A stretch of 22,314 nucleotides of DNA, taken from contig DCHU01000029.1 of NCBI GenBank assembly GCA_002314915.1, positions 11,062-33,375 of the forward strand, in the 5' to 3' direction. The notes beneath the pieces are model-generated. The model saw only the letters and a program-made list of their open reading frames with translations. It ran no database searches and was not told where the DNA came from. This DNA comes from Caryophanales bacterium UBA1744 (GTDB taxonomy: Bacteria; Bacillota_I; Bacilli_A; RFN20; CAG-826). Shown here one piece after another: positions 1-6,584 of this stretch (the first letter of the stretch is position 1; each line of letters opens with the position of its first letter). Made by a program: the position numbers and the translations under genes.

Positions 1-1665
1 TCTAAGTCATACACCAGTGATAACACCGCGATCGCTAAGGTAAGCAGCGCAGGAAAAATCACAGCAGTCGCTCCAGGCACTGCTCACATTACCGTTAAGG
101 TCGGTTCAGTTACAAAGACAGTAACCGTAACAGTCACCGCAAAACCAGCGCCAGAAGTTGATAAAACAAGCGATTTCACCGTTGAAAACGTTGCAAATCC
201 AGTAGTTTATGCAGGAAAATCCGCAAATATCACCTCTTACTATAAGGTAACGGGATTCCTTTCTGATGGAGTTTCGTACAACCCACCTAACAAGAGTGTC
301 ACATACTCGGTTGCAGATGATTCTATCGCAACGGTGTCAGGTTCCAGCATCACACCTAAGTGCGTTGGAGAGTTCACCGTCTACATCACTCATACGGCAT
401 CCGGTATCACAAAAGAAGTAACCATGCTCGCGCTCGATGACTTCCATATCGATGGCGGCAAAGGCCAGGTGAGTAAGAACATCAAGTACTCTGAGTCATT
501 CGAATTCGAAGTTGGAACATCGGGCGATGAGTTCACAAGAGTCGATGGCGCATTAGAAGAGACGTGGTCCATCAAAAATAGCGATGACTCAATCATCACA
601 GTTAAAGAGAATGGCGGCAAATATTCGGTCACCGGTGTTGGTGAAGGTAATGCCACTATCACAATCGTTCCGCATTACGGTTCAGAGGCTTATGAGTCTA
701 TGAGCAAGACCGTTAAGGTAAAGGTCGATCATGTGAGAACCACCGCATTCAACGTTTCGATGACTAGAACCAAATACAACGGCGATGTCATTGATATCAA
801 TCCTGATTTGGAGAATAACTGCTACCGCAATGACCAGTTAAGTCTTTCAACATCAATTGATGAGGGAACAACATTAAAAGATATCGAATACACATCAAGC
901 GACAAGGATGTTGTTATTATCAACAATGAGGGTCGCATGTGGGTCATGGGTATTGGCAAGGTCACAATCACTGCCACAGAGAAGATCACAGGCAAATCCC
1001 AGGAATTCAGATTAAATATCCAAAATAGAATCTCCTTAGTCGAGGACAATCCATTCTCCGTATCCGGTGTTGATTGCACTTATGATGAGGCAACCGGATT
1101 CTATGGAATCGAGAACGGCCACCCAGGAAGAATCGCCCTCAACTTCGCTGAAGGCACAACCTATAGGACCGTTGAATGGACAACAAGCAACGACAAGGTT
1201 GCCACAATGGGTGGTGACGGCGTTATTTCACCTCTTAAAGCTGGAAAGATAAAAATCACAGCGACGATCGATGACGGATACTCAACCGAAAAGGTTATCT
1301 GCACAATTAATCTCACGATTAACAAACAACCTGTCATTAAGGATTTAGCTGAGTTCTTTGTCCTTGTTAGAAAAGCATTGGGTCACTTCGGCGCATTCTT
1401 GGTGTTCGGCGTGTTCTCCGCTTTAACATATATGTTATGGTTCAGAGGCAAACACTGGTTCTGGTCCACTCCATTAACAATCGCTCAAGGATTCGGCTTG
1501 GCCGCATTAACTGAATACATCCAGCTTAGCGTTCCTGGACGCTGCGGACTGTTCTCCGATGTCTTAATCGATTCGGCGGGCTGCGGAATCGGCATATTAG
1601 TTACGGGTATCTTGATTATCCTCATCACGCTCCTATCTTGGAGAAAGAAAAAGAAACAAAAATAA
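1..1665 (+). CDS. Ig-like (Big_2) repeat surface protein with C-terminal VanZ-like domain, 5' truncated
   Basis: The frame is open from the first base, so this is the last 554 residues of a longer protein; an internal GTG at 334 is only a Val codon. Residues 1-445 read as about five bacterial Ig-like domains with the usual pattern of a variable strand, 'S.n..vatv...G.i....aG...it' and a closing beta strand (for example KVSSAGKITAVAPGTAHIT). Residues 448-547 are VanZ-like: a His at about 462 starting a membrane helix, then E505-x-x-Q508, R514 and D520 before a Gly-rich last helix. Three helices followed by a C-terminal KKKK put the Ig domains outside by the positive-inside rule. Big_2 domains usually act in adhesion or surface display. 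VanZ relatives are membrane proteins of unclear biochemistry, one of them linked to teicoplanin resistance. The role here is unknown. The N-terminus, and any signal or anchor helix, lies outside the window. Confidence 0.8.
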   Translation, partial: SKSYTSDNTAIAKVSSAGKITAVAPGTAHITVKVGSVTKTVTVTVTAKPAPEVDKTSDFTVENVANPVVYAGKSANITSYYKVTGFLSDGVSYNPPNKSVTYSVADDSIATVSGSSITPKCVGEFTVYITHTASGITKEVTMLALDDFHIDGGKGQVSKNIKYSESFEFEVGTSGDEFTRVDGALEETWSIKNSDDSIITVKENGGKYSVTGVGEGNATITIVPHYGSEAYESMSKTVKVKVDHVRTTAFNVSMTRTKYNGDVIDINPDLENNCYRNDQLSLSTSIDEGTTLKDIEYTSSDKDVVIINNEGRMWVMGIGKVTITATEKITGKSQEFRLNIQNRISLVEDNPFSVSGVDCTYDEATGFYGIENGHPGRIALNFAEGTTYRTVEWTTSNDKVATMGGDGVISPLKAGKIKITATIDDGYSTEKVICTINLTINKQPVIKDLAEFFVLVRKALGHFGAFLVFGVFSALTYMLWFRGKHWFWSTPLTIAQGFGLAALTEYIQLSVPGRCGLFSDVLIDSAGCGIGILVTGILIILITLLSWRKKKKQK

Positions 1666-1666
1666 A

Positions 1667-1700
1667 AAGTGTCACCTGATTGGGTGGCACTTCTTTTTTT
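1667..1700. terminator. Bidirectional rho-independent terminator
   Basis: Ten-bp stem AAGTGTCACC (1667-1676) with GGTGGCACTT (1683-1692), one G-U pair, a 6-nt loop, then seven T. On the other strand the same stem is followed by a T-rich run, so it can serve both convergent genes. Confidence 0.85.
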
Positions 1701-2469
1701 ATTCAAGAATGAGGATCATCGAACTGATGAGTGGTCTCTTTCCGCCCTCGCCAAGGATCTCTAGTTTCTTGGCTGGAGTATCGAGGTTTATCGTATGGTG
1801 CTGATATTCGACCAATGTGCCTTGGGCTGCGGTTGTGGCCTCAGTATCCAAGAGGGATTGTCCGTTGACAGTAGCATACATTCCATCGATATAAAGATTT
1901 GTGTCTCCATAACGGATGCTGGAGTATGGCTTTGCCCAAACCGATACGGACTTTACGTTAGAGTCAAAAGTGAGGTTCCAAGTTGCTCCAACCTTTCCAG
2001 ATGAGAGCTTGACTCCACCTTCGTCTGCATAGACACAGTCGGTGGTCATATTGACTAAATGTTCGCCAAAAGCGGCTTTAACTGTGTCAAAAACCCCTGA
2101 ATTGCTAGATAAATCAATTGCAATCTTGTCAGTTGGGAAGTTTGCGGTGATTGTCTTTACGCCAGTTGAAGGCGTATCTGGTGAGGTCTTCTGCTCAGAT
2201 GACGATGTCCTTGTCTGAGATGATGATCTTTTCTGCTCAGAAGAGGTCTTTGTCTCGCTTGTTTTTGACTCCGATGTCTTCTCTTCGCTTGAAGATGATG
2301 GCTTTGTCTCAGATGTGGTTGGTGTTTCTTCTGATGTTGACTCCACAACCGATGATTTGTTTACGTGAGGACCTTCTCCTCTTGCGGAGTTTGGGGTTGA
2401 TGAGACATTGATGGTTCCGCATGATGCAAGCAATGATGCCGCAACGATGAGCAATGATAGTCTCTTCAT
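1699..2469 (-). CDS. Lipoprotein with S/T/E/K-rich tether and unknown beta-rich C-terminal domain
   Basis: A 256-residue exported lipoprotein. A short basic N-terminus and hydrophobic core end in the lipobox LASC with Cys17 as the lipidated residue. Residues about 39-103 are a low-complexity Ser/Thr/Glu/Lys tether with repeated SEQK and SETK units. The final ~150 residues form a compact, probably beta-strand domain (TWNLTF, VKSVSVWAKPYSS, LYIDG) resembling the C-terminal beta domains often seen on lipoproteins of this bacterial group; I cannot assign a ligand. Its ATG shares a base with the stop of the upstream flavin reductase-like gene (TAATG), with AAGGA 8 nt before the start, so the two are probably translated together from one mRNA. 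The gene ends at a shared bidirectional terminator. Confidence 0.8.
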   Translation of the reverse strand: MKRLSLLIVAASLLASCGTINVSSTPNSARGEGPHVNKSSVVESTSEETPTTSETKPSSSSEEKTSESKTSETKTSSEQKRSSSQTRTSSSEQKTSPDTPSTGVKTITANFPTDKIAIDLSSNSGVFDTVKAAFGEHLVNMTTDCVYADEGGVKLSSGKVGATWNLTFDSNVKSVSVWAKPYSSIRYGDTNLYIDGMYATVNGQSLLDTEATTAAQGTLVEYQHHTINLDTPAKKLEILGEGGKRPLISSMILILE

Positions 2470-3020
2470 TATTTGATGTCCTTGCCGTCCTGGAATGCTT
2501 TGCCGACCACTTCACCTAAAGCGATGTAGAAATGGTGAACTGAATCATAGGTGATTGGGGCGATCTTCTTAACGTCTGGCATGCCGTCTTCACCCAAGAC
2601 CGATTCGTCTACCGAGATATTGACGATTGAGCCGATGAGAGTGCCGTTCTCAAATGAGTCCACTGTGCACTCAAGGGTCATTGGCAATTCGTTGATTATT
2701 GGAGCGTTTACGAATTCGGACTTTGTGACGGTCCAACCGCATTTAGCGACTTTATCAGGAACCTGTGTGCCTGAGACGATTCCGACATAGTCAGCCTGTT
2801 TAACGTTCTTGACGTCTGCGACTCCGATTGTGAAGGCGCCTGTCTTTGCAAAGTTCTCTGTTGTCTTATGGTCTCCTAATGAGACTGTGATTTTGTTGTA
2901 GTCATATATGCCGCCCCATGCAGCGTTCATCGCATTTGGAACGCCGTTCTCATCATAGGTGGCAAGAATTAATACTGGCATTGGATATAGCCATGTTTTT
3001 GGTCCGAAGTTTTTACGCAT
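2469..3020 (-). CDS. Flavin reductase-like FMN-binding protein
   Basis: A 183-residue cytoplasmic protein of the flavin reductase-like split-barrel family, which binds FMN and reduces flavin or transfers electrons from NAD(P)H. The N-terminal half has the family pattern: PMPVLILATYDENGVPNAM, then GGI and a strand before H-K-T-T-E-N-F, followed by FTIGVAD. The C-terminal strand HHFYIALGEVVG is also typical. Length fits the family. The start is supported by AAGGAG seven bases upstream of ATG. A promoter with a perfect palindrome over its -10 box precedes it, and the downstream lipoprotein overlaps its stop by one base. Substrate and electron acceptor cannot be told from sequence. Confidence 0.8.
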   Translation of the reverse strand: MRKNFGPKTWLYPMPVLILATYDENGVPNAMNAAWGGIYDYNKITVSLGDHKTTENFAKTGAFTIGVADVKNVKQADYVGIVSGTQVPDKVAKCGWTVTKSEFVNAPIINELPMTLECTVDSFENGTLIGSIVNISVDESVLGEDGMPDVKKIAPITYDSVHHFYIALGEVVGKAFQDGKDIK

Positions 3021-3032
3021 AAGTAATCTCCT

Positions 3033-3050
3033 TATATTATCTATAATATA
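3033..3050. promoter_or_regulatory. Perfect 18-bp palindrome over the -10 region (candidate operator)
   Basis: TATATTAT-CT-ATAATATA: two perfect 8-bp arms around a 2-bp centre. One arm contains the predicted -10 box of the flavin reductase gene, so a dimeric repressor bound here would block transcription. AT-rich palindromes can arise by chance, so this remains a candidate. Confidence 0.4.
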
Positions 3051-3073
3051 GCCATTTTAAGGGATATTTTCAT
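3045..3073 (-). promoter_or_regulatory. Candidate promoter of the flavin reductase-lipoprotein pair
   Basis: On the minus strand ATGAAA (3073-3068), a 17-base spacer and TATATT (3050-3045) precede the AAGGAG ribosome site. The match is moderate: 4/6 for the -35 box and 5/6 for the -10 box. Confidence 0.45.
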
Positions 3074-3087
3074 TCCTCACTAGCAAA

Positions 3088-3109
3088 TACTCATTATTGA
3101 TGGTGAGTA
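3088..3109. repeat. Short inverted repeat between two minus-strand genes
   Basis: TACTCA (3088-3093) and TGAGTA (3104-3109) flank a 10-base loop downstream of the YwaF-like gene. No strong T run follows on the minus strand, so it is at best a weak terminator; it may instead be a regulatory site for the next gene. Confidence 0.25.
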
Positions 3110-3132
3110 ACCTTAAATCGGCTGTTTTATCC

Positions 3133-3915
3133 TTATTTATAGAATTCTAAGAACAGTTTTGGGTTCTTAAGTGTCTCAATCGATTCTTTGATGTTAGTCA
3201 AGAAGCTTAAAGCGAAGAATACGCTTAAAGCAATGATTGAGAACAAGATGGCGGTTGGCACGACTGGTAATCCGAAATCGAGTGTTGTCTTAAGGAATAC
3301 GTAGTCTTTTACATACACTCCATCTACATAGTTAATCGAGAAGAGTCTAGCAATGCCTTCTCCATTTATGACCTGAATGACACATCCGATGAATAAGAGA
3401 GGGAATTGTCTGACTGAAGGTCTGAACTTCCCCATAGCGTATTCCATCGTTGGGATGAGTAGCAATCCCGTGTGTTGGAGCATTGATTTCAAGATAGGGA
3501 ATACGAAGATGGTGTTGGAGAAGATCGGTCCAGGCTGGACGAATGTTAACACCGCACCGGTGAAACCGAATAAATAGAATATGCCCTTGCCTGGTTTCCA
3601 GTTCAATATGCACATGAGCGGGACGAGTATGCCGCCCAAGTTGCATGGGTACATAGGCCAGAGCATGTCAGGCATATCCGCAAAATGCATGCAAAAGCAT
3701 ACGTAGATGATTCTCCAAGCCACCTCAAATGTGAGCTGGAAAATAGCAACTGCCTTAAGAGTGATTTCTTTTGTCTTCTGAGGGATGTTTTTAAGAGCTG
3801 AGAACGCTGAGAATCCTGCGACGACAACGATGATAACCGCAAGAGTTATCCAATACATAGGCGGGAACTCTTCGGTAACCGGGGTTCCCATGTTTCCTGT
3901 AATCCAATCGATCAT
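3133..3915 (-). CDS. YwaF/TMEM164-like integral membrane protein
   Basis: A 260-residue polytopic membrane protein with about six to seven hydrophobic segments (first about residues 22-42, last about 220-242). The central part carries the pattern I associate with the YwaF (TIGR02206) family: a helix with PMYPCNLGGILVP, then FGFTGAVLTF-x-x-PG, and a conserved-looking FPILKSMLQHTG with a His in the membrane. The B. subtilis member YwaF has no well-defined activity that I know of; the eukaryotic relative TMEM164 has been linked to lipid acyl transfer, which should not be carried over without testing. AAGGA lies 10 bases before the ATG. It follows the endonuclease gene in the same direction, separated by a modest hairpin, so read-through is possible. 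Confidence 0.6.
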   Translation of the reverse strand: MIDWITGNMGTPVTEEFPPMYWITLAVIIVVVAGFSAFSALKNIPQKTKEITLKAVAIFQLTFEVAWRIIYVCFCMHFADMPDMLWPMYPCNLGGILVPLMCILNWKPGKGIFYLFGFTGAVLTFVQPGPIFSNTIFVFPILKSMLQHTGLLLIPTMEYAMGKFRPSVRQFPLLFIGCVIQVINGEGIARLFSINYVDGVYVKDYVFLKTTLDFGLPVVPTAILFSIIALSVFFALSFLTNIKESIETLKNPKLFLEFYK

Positions 3916-3934
3916 AATAATCTTGTCCTTATTT

Positions 3935-3963
3935 TAGAAAAGAGGAGCGATTTGCACTCCTCT
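3935..3963 (-). terminator. Rho-independent terminator after the endonuclease gene
   Basis: Perfect 7-bp stem AGAGGAG/CTCCTCT (3941-3947 with 3957-3963), 9-base loop, followed on the minus strand by TTTTCTAAAAT. The T run is short, so termination may be partial. Confidence 0.6.
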
Positions 3964-3968
3964 ATTAG

Positions 3969-5402
3969 TTATTTGTAGAGATAAATGCCAACAGATGGGG
4001 CTGATTTATAACCGCACCATGAGCCGTTGTAATATTCGAGATATACACCTGTTTCGCCTTTGAATGTACAAGCGCCAGTTGCATCCATCGTAATTTCCCA
4101 AATGTCTGATTTAGCAGTTACTGTTGATGCGCTTGGAGCATCCCAACAGATTGAGTTATAGGTCTTAGAATTCTTTGACTCAGTGTAGTTATAGAGAGAG
4201 CCTCTAGTTTCGTCGATGATCTTGTATTTGCCTTCGCTAGCCTTCTCGACTTTGAACCAACCAAGCGATGTTGAGTCACATGACATCTTTGACATGTTGT
4301 TTTCCGTTGTAACTGAAACGCCTGTGATATACCAAGGGAGGTCCGCTGACTTATCGATGTTCGTTAAGCCGTATAACTCAGTTGTAGATGGTCCTGAGAC
4401 GATTGCGCGTGATGCGCCTTCGATATCGGATAATGCATTGATGAGATCGTACTTAACCTGTGGAACGACTTCGACATCTCCTCCGCCGGTTGAACCGCCG
4501 CCTGATGTTCCATCAAATGATGTTTTTCTAACACCACTTTCATCCCAGATATAATCTGCGTATTCAGGATGGTCAACGAATGGGTTTCTTCCAAAGCCGT
4601 TGCTTGAAAGGTATTCGTTAATCTGTTTTTCAATTGTGGTTGGGGCATATGCTGCATTCCATTTTAAGAGGGTCTTTAAAGTTCCCATCGTCTTAAGAGA
4701 TGTTGCATCGCCTGGATTATTTGATAATTCAAATCCTTTTGCTGTGTGATATGCGGTTGCGGCATAGAGGATGACTCTTGCTGCTTCTCCGCGGGCGCCT
4801 TCGAATCCGCATGATGCTGGATCCCATTCATTTGATTTTTCATTTCCGTAGAAATAGTTGCCGCGTGAGCTGTTCTCGCTTGAGAGGGTTGGCCTGATGA
4901 TGAATGGATCTGCACCAGGTCCTGTTTCACCTGAGCCACGGGAGTTTGGCCATGTGTGTTCTCTATTACAAGCGGACTGGGTTGTGGTCTTTGATTCGTC
5001 ATGATAGAAAGGGACAAAAGTTGATGAGCCTGCTGGGTATGCTGCTGCCTTAGCACCAGTAGCAAGGCACTCCTTATAAGTGATTTTTTTGGTGCGTTTT
5101 GCAGTTATTAAGCTCTCTAAAGTGCTTCTAAAATCATTACCATACTGGCTGAAGTTAACATTCCATTTGCTATCTGCAGGAGGAGTTACTGTTGAGGTTG
5201 AAGACTTCTGCTCAGAGGACGTCTTTTGTTCCGAAGTTGCTGTAGATTCGGATACGCTCTCATTGCCATTTTCACTTGTTGTGTCTGTGATATGGCTTCT
5301 AGGAGGTAATGAAGATGAGCTGGTGGATGTGACGGTAGGCGCGCATGATGCAACGAGTAACGCTCCAGCTGTGATTATTAATGTAAGTAGTCTCTTTTTC
5401 AT
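3969..5402 (-). CDS. Secreted endonuclease I lipoprotein with extra C-terminal domain
   Basis: A 477-residue exported lipoprotein. I start it at the ATG at 5402, not the GTG at 5423, because GGGAG sits 7 bases before that ATG and gives a clean signal peptide MKKRLLTL with lipobox VASC (Cys20). A Ser/Thr/Glu-rich tether follows (about 22-75). Residues about 80-295 are the endonuclease I family domain: NREHTWPNS (146-154, His149 the likely catalytic base), GPGAD, ENSSRGN, and FVDHPEYADYIW near its end. Such enzymes cut DNA non-specifically with a divalent metal; here probably on external DNA for nutrient use or biofilm turnover. After a Gly/Ser linker (about 300-309) residues 315-477 form a second, beta-rich domain of unknown role, perhaps binding a surface ligand. 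It has its own promoter-like sequence and a terminator. Confidence 0.9.
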   Translation of the reverse strand: MKKRLLTLIITAGALLVASCAPTVTSTSSSSLPPRSHITDTTSENGNESVSESTATSEQKTSSEQKSSTSTVTPPADSKWNVNFSQYGNDFRSTLESLITAKRTKKITYKECLATGAKAAAYPAGSSTFVPFYHDESKTTTQSACNREHTWPNSRGSGETGPGADPFIIRPTLSSENSSRGNYFYGNEKSNEWDPASCGFEGARGEAARVILYAATAYHTAKGFELSNNPGDATSLKTMGTLKTLLKWNAAYAPTTIEKQINEYLSSNGFGRNPFVDHPEYADYIWDESGVRKTSFDGTSGGGSTGGGDVEVVPQVKYDLINALSDIEGASRAIVSGPSTTELYGLTNIDKSADLPWYITGVSVTTENNMSKMSCDSTSLGWFKVEKASEGKYKIIDETRGSLYNYTESKNSKTYNSICWDAPSASTVTAKSDIWEITMDATGACTFKGETGVYLEYYNGSWCGYKSAPSVGIYLYK

Positions 5403-5426
5403 GAGTTTGCTCCCAAGTAACACTTA

Positions 5427-5455
5427 ATTATCCTTGTGTGCATACGCGAATGCAA
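5427..5455 (-). promoter_or_regulatory. Candidate promoter of the endonuclease gene with palindrome in spacer
   Basis: Minus-strand TTGCAT (5455-5450), 17 bases, GATAAT (5432-5427). The spacer holds most of the palindrome TGCAT-ACGCGA-ATGCA (5439-5454) with a CGCG centre, a possible operator. The -35 match is only 3/6. Confidence 0.35.
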
Positions 5456-5485
5456 ACAAAAAAGCCCATCTATACAGATTGGGCT
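5456..5485 (-). terminator. Rho-independent terminator of the paralog pair
   Basis: On the minus strand AGCCCA (5485-5480) pairs with TGGGCT (5468-5463), extended inward by TCT/AGA past one bulged A, and is followed directly by a run of T then GTTT. It lies 15 bases after the stop of the downstream paralog. Confidence 0.85.
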
Positions 5486-5500
5486 AATTTGTTTCTTTAA

Positions 5501-5938
5501 TTACTTAATTTCTTGGACTACCGGTTCTGTAGATGCGTAGTGTTCATCTTTCATGCAAAGCATCAGGATTCCTGCAACAGCAGCGAACTCTGTTGAAAGA
5601 GCGCCTGTGACGATGGTTGCGACCGCAATCTTCTTAGCCTCCGCTTTGGTCTTAGCGGTCTGAAGTGTATTTGTCGCTTTTCTAGCAAATACAAAACCGA
5701 CAATGCAGCAAGGCAGTGTGATCGCGCATGTCAATGCGAGACCAGCAAATGTTCCAATTGCTGCTGCGGTGATTGCGAGGTCCTCTTCTGAGACACCACT
5801 TGCGGCATTCTCCTGTAAAAGAATTGCATTTTCAAATGCAGTGATAACGAAAAGCACGAATAGCAAAGCACAGATAACGATAGCAACGATATCGAGAACC
5901 CTAGCTACTTTTAAGAAAGTTAATGCTGTTTTCTTCAT
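5501..5938 (-). CDS. Small multi-pass membrane protein, tandem paralog B
   Basis: A 145-residue hydrophobic protein that I do not recognise by family. Three to four membrane segments are visible (about 13-36, 55-84 which may be one or two helices, and 103-128). The N-terminal KVARVLDIVAIV and the C-terminal AKTKAEAKK...VTGALST...AAVAGILMLCMKDE match the neighbouring upstream gene closely, while the middle differs strongly, so the two arose by duplication. The start lies two bases after the upstream stop, with only a distant AAAGG (14 bases from ATG) as ribosome site, so translation is probably coupled to the upstream copy. A terminator follows. Function unknown; no catalytic residues are apparent. 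Confidence 0.75.
   Translation of the reverse strand: MKKTALTFLKVARVLDIVAIVICALLFVLFVITAFENAILLQENAASGVSEEDLAITAAAIGTFAGLALTCAITLPCCIVGFVFARKATNTLQTAKTKAEAKKIAVATIVTGALSTEFAAVAGILMLCMKDEHYASTEPVVQEIK
5547..5611. repeat. Direct-repeat copy 1 (3' end of paralog B)
   Basis: Positions 5547-5578 are identical over 32 bases to 5987-6018, and 5592-5611 over 20 bases to 6032-6051. The copies are 440 bases apart and encode the matching C-terminal helices of the two paralogs. Confidence 0.9.
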
Positions 5939-5940
5939 GG

Positions 5941-6378
5941 TTATTCAATAACCTTTGCTTCAACAATATTTGAAGCATAGTCCTCGTCTTTCATGCAAAG
6001 CATCAGGATTCCTGCAACTGCAGCAAATGCCGTTGAAAGAGCGCCTGTGACAATTGCGACAATTGCCATTTTCTTTGCTTCCGCTTTTGATTTGGCTGTG
6101 TTGAGCGTGTTCTTGCATTTGCCAACTAAAACTAATGCAACGATGCATAATGCCAAGAAGACAACTGTAGTGATAACCGATACAACTGAGTACGCAACTA
6201 AGAGTACTCCCTCTTGAATGATGTATTCCTCAGCGCCGCTTGCCTGCTTAGCAAGTAATTGGTCGACTTCATTGACAAAGCCAATAATGTTAACCACAGT
6301 CAAGAATGCGTAACCGACAATTGCAACGATGTCTAAAATCTTTGCGACTTTGAAAAATGTGTTTGCGAGTTTTTTCAT
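5941..6378 (-). CDS. Small multi-pass membrane protein, tandem paralog A
   Basis: A 145-residue membrane protein paralogous to its downstream neighbour. Two in-frame ATGs exist, at 6384 and 6378. GGAGG lies only 2 bases before the first but 8 before the second, and the second gives MKKLANTFFK, which aligns with the start MKKTALTFLK of the paralog, so I choose 6378. Membrane segments are visible at about 13-36, 58-85 and 105-128. A short cytoplasmic-looking basic patch (NTAKSKAEAKK) precedes the last helix in both copies. A TATAAT sits about 20 bases before the start, giving a short leader. Function unknown; the pair may form a membrane complex, but this is inference from tandem placement only. 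Confidence 0.75.
   Translation of the reverse strand: MKKLANTFFKVAKILDIVAIVGYAFLTVVNIIGFVNEVDQLLAKQASGAEEYIIQEGVLLVAYSVVSVITTVVFLALCIVALVLVGKCKNTLNTAKSKAEAKKMAIVAIVTGALSTAFAAVAGILMLCMKDEDYASNIVEAKVIE
5987..6051. repeat. Direct-repeat copy 2 (3' end of paralog A)
   Basis: Partner of the repeat at 5547-5611. It could support recombination or gene conversion between the two genes. Confidence 0.9.
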
Positions 6379-6398
6379 ATTCATTTCCTCCGGGAATG

Positions 6399-6404
6399 AT
6401 TATA
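6399..6404 (-). promoter_or_regulatory. -10 box for the paralog pair
   Basis: Perfect TATAAT on the minus strand, about 20 bases before the chosen ATG. No good -35 is seen at normal spacing; that stretch is the T run of the tRNA terminator. A small inverted repeat TACCA/TGGTA (6405-6418) lies just upstream. Confidence 0.45.
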
Positions 6405-6420
6405 TACCATTATTGGTAAT

Positions 6421-6445
6421 AAAAAATCCCCGGTTAACCAGGGAT
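6421..6445 (-). terminator. Terminator of tRNA-His
   Basis: Minus-strand stem ATCCC...GGGAT enclosing the self-complementary GGTTAACC, followed by six T (6426-6421). It starts 13 bases after the tRNA's CCA. Confidence 0.85.
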
Positions 6446-6458
6446 AATTTATTTCGTC

Positions 6459-6535
6459 TGGGGCGGTTAACGAGACTTGAACTCGCGAGTGACCGGTTCA
6501 CAGCCGGTTGTGTTAACCACTTCACCATAACCGCC
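6459..6535 (-). tRNA. tRNA-His (anticodon GTG)
   Basis: A 77-base cloverleaf on the minus strand. The acceptor stem GCGGTTA pairs with TAACCGC. The extra G at position -1 (6535), opposite C73, is the hallmark of histidine tRNA. The anticodon arm is ACCGG-CTGTGAA-CCGGT with anticodon GTG. The T arm is GCGAG-TTCAAGT-CTCGT with one G-U pair, and the 3' CCA is encoded (6461-6459). It has its own strong promoter and terminator, so it is a single-gene transcription unit. Confidence 0.96.
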
Positions 6536-6547
6536 AGGCGCTGAACT

Positions 6548-6576
6548 ATTATAGTTAATGGATATACTTTTGGCAA
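6548..6576 (-). promoter_or_regulatory. Promoter of tRNA-His
   Basis: Minus-strand TTGCCA (6576-6571), a 17-base spacer and TATAAT (6553-6548). The -10 box ends 12 bases before the mature tRNA. Matches are 5/6 and 6/6 to the vegetative sigma consensus. Confidence 0.85.
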
Positions 6577-6584
6577 AGACTAAT

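Noticed and set aside
334..336. GTG at 334 as the start of the Ig-VanZ gene
   Set aside because: The frame is open upstream to base 1 and encodes another Ig-like domain, so the GTG is an internal Val codon.
3021..3132. An FMN riboswitch before the flavin reductase gene
   Set aside because: The leader between the predicted promoter and ATG is under 30 bases and lacks the conserved FMN aptamer elements.
5403..5423. GTG start for the endonuclease lipoprotein
   Set aside because: It would add seven residues that include the ribosome binding site of the inner ATG and weaken the signal peptide.
6329..6544. A plus-strand reading frame of 71 codons across the tRNA region
   Set aside because: It reads antisense through tRNA-His and the start of a membrane protein gene. 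Such frames are a common false call over tRNA genes.
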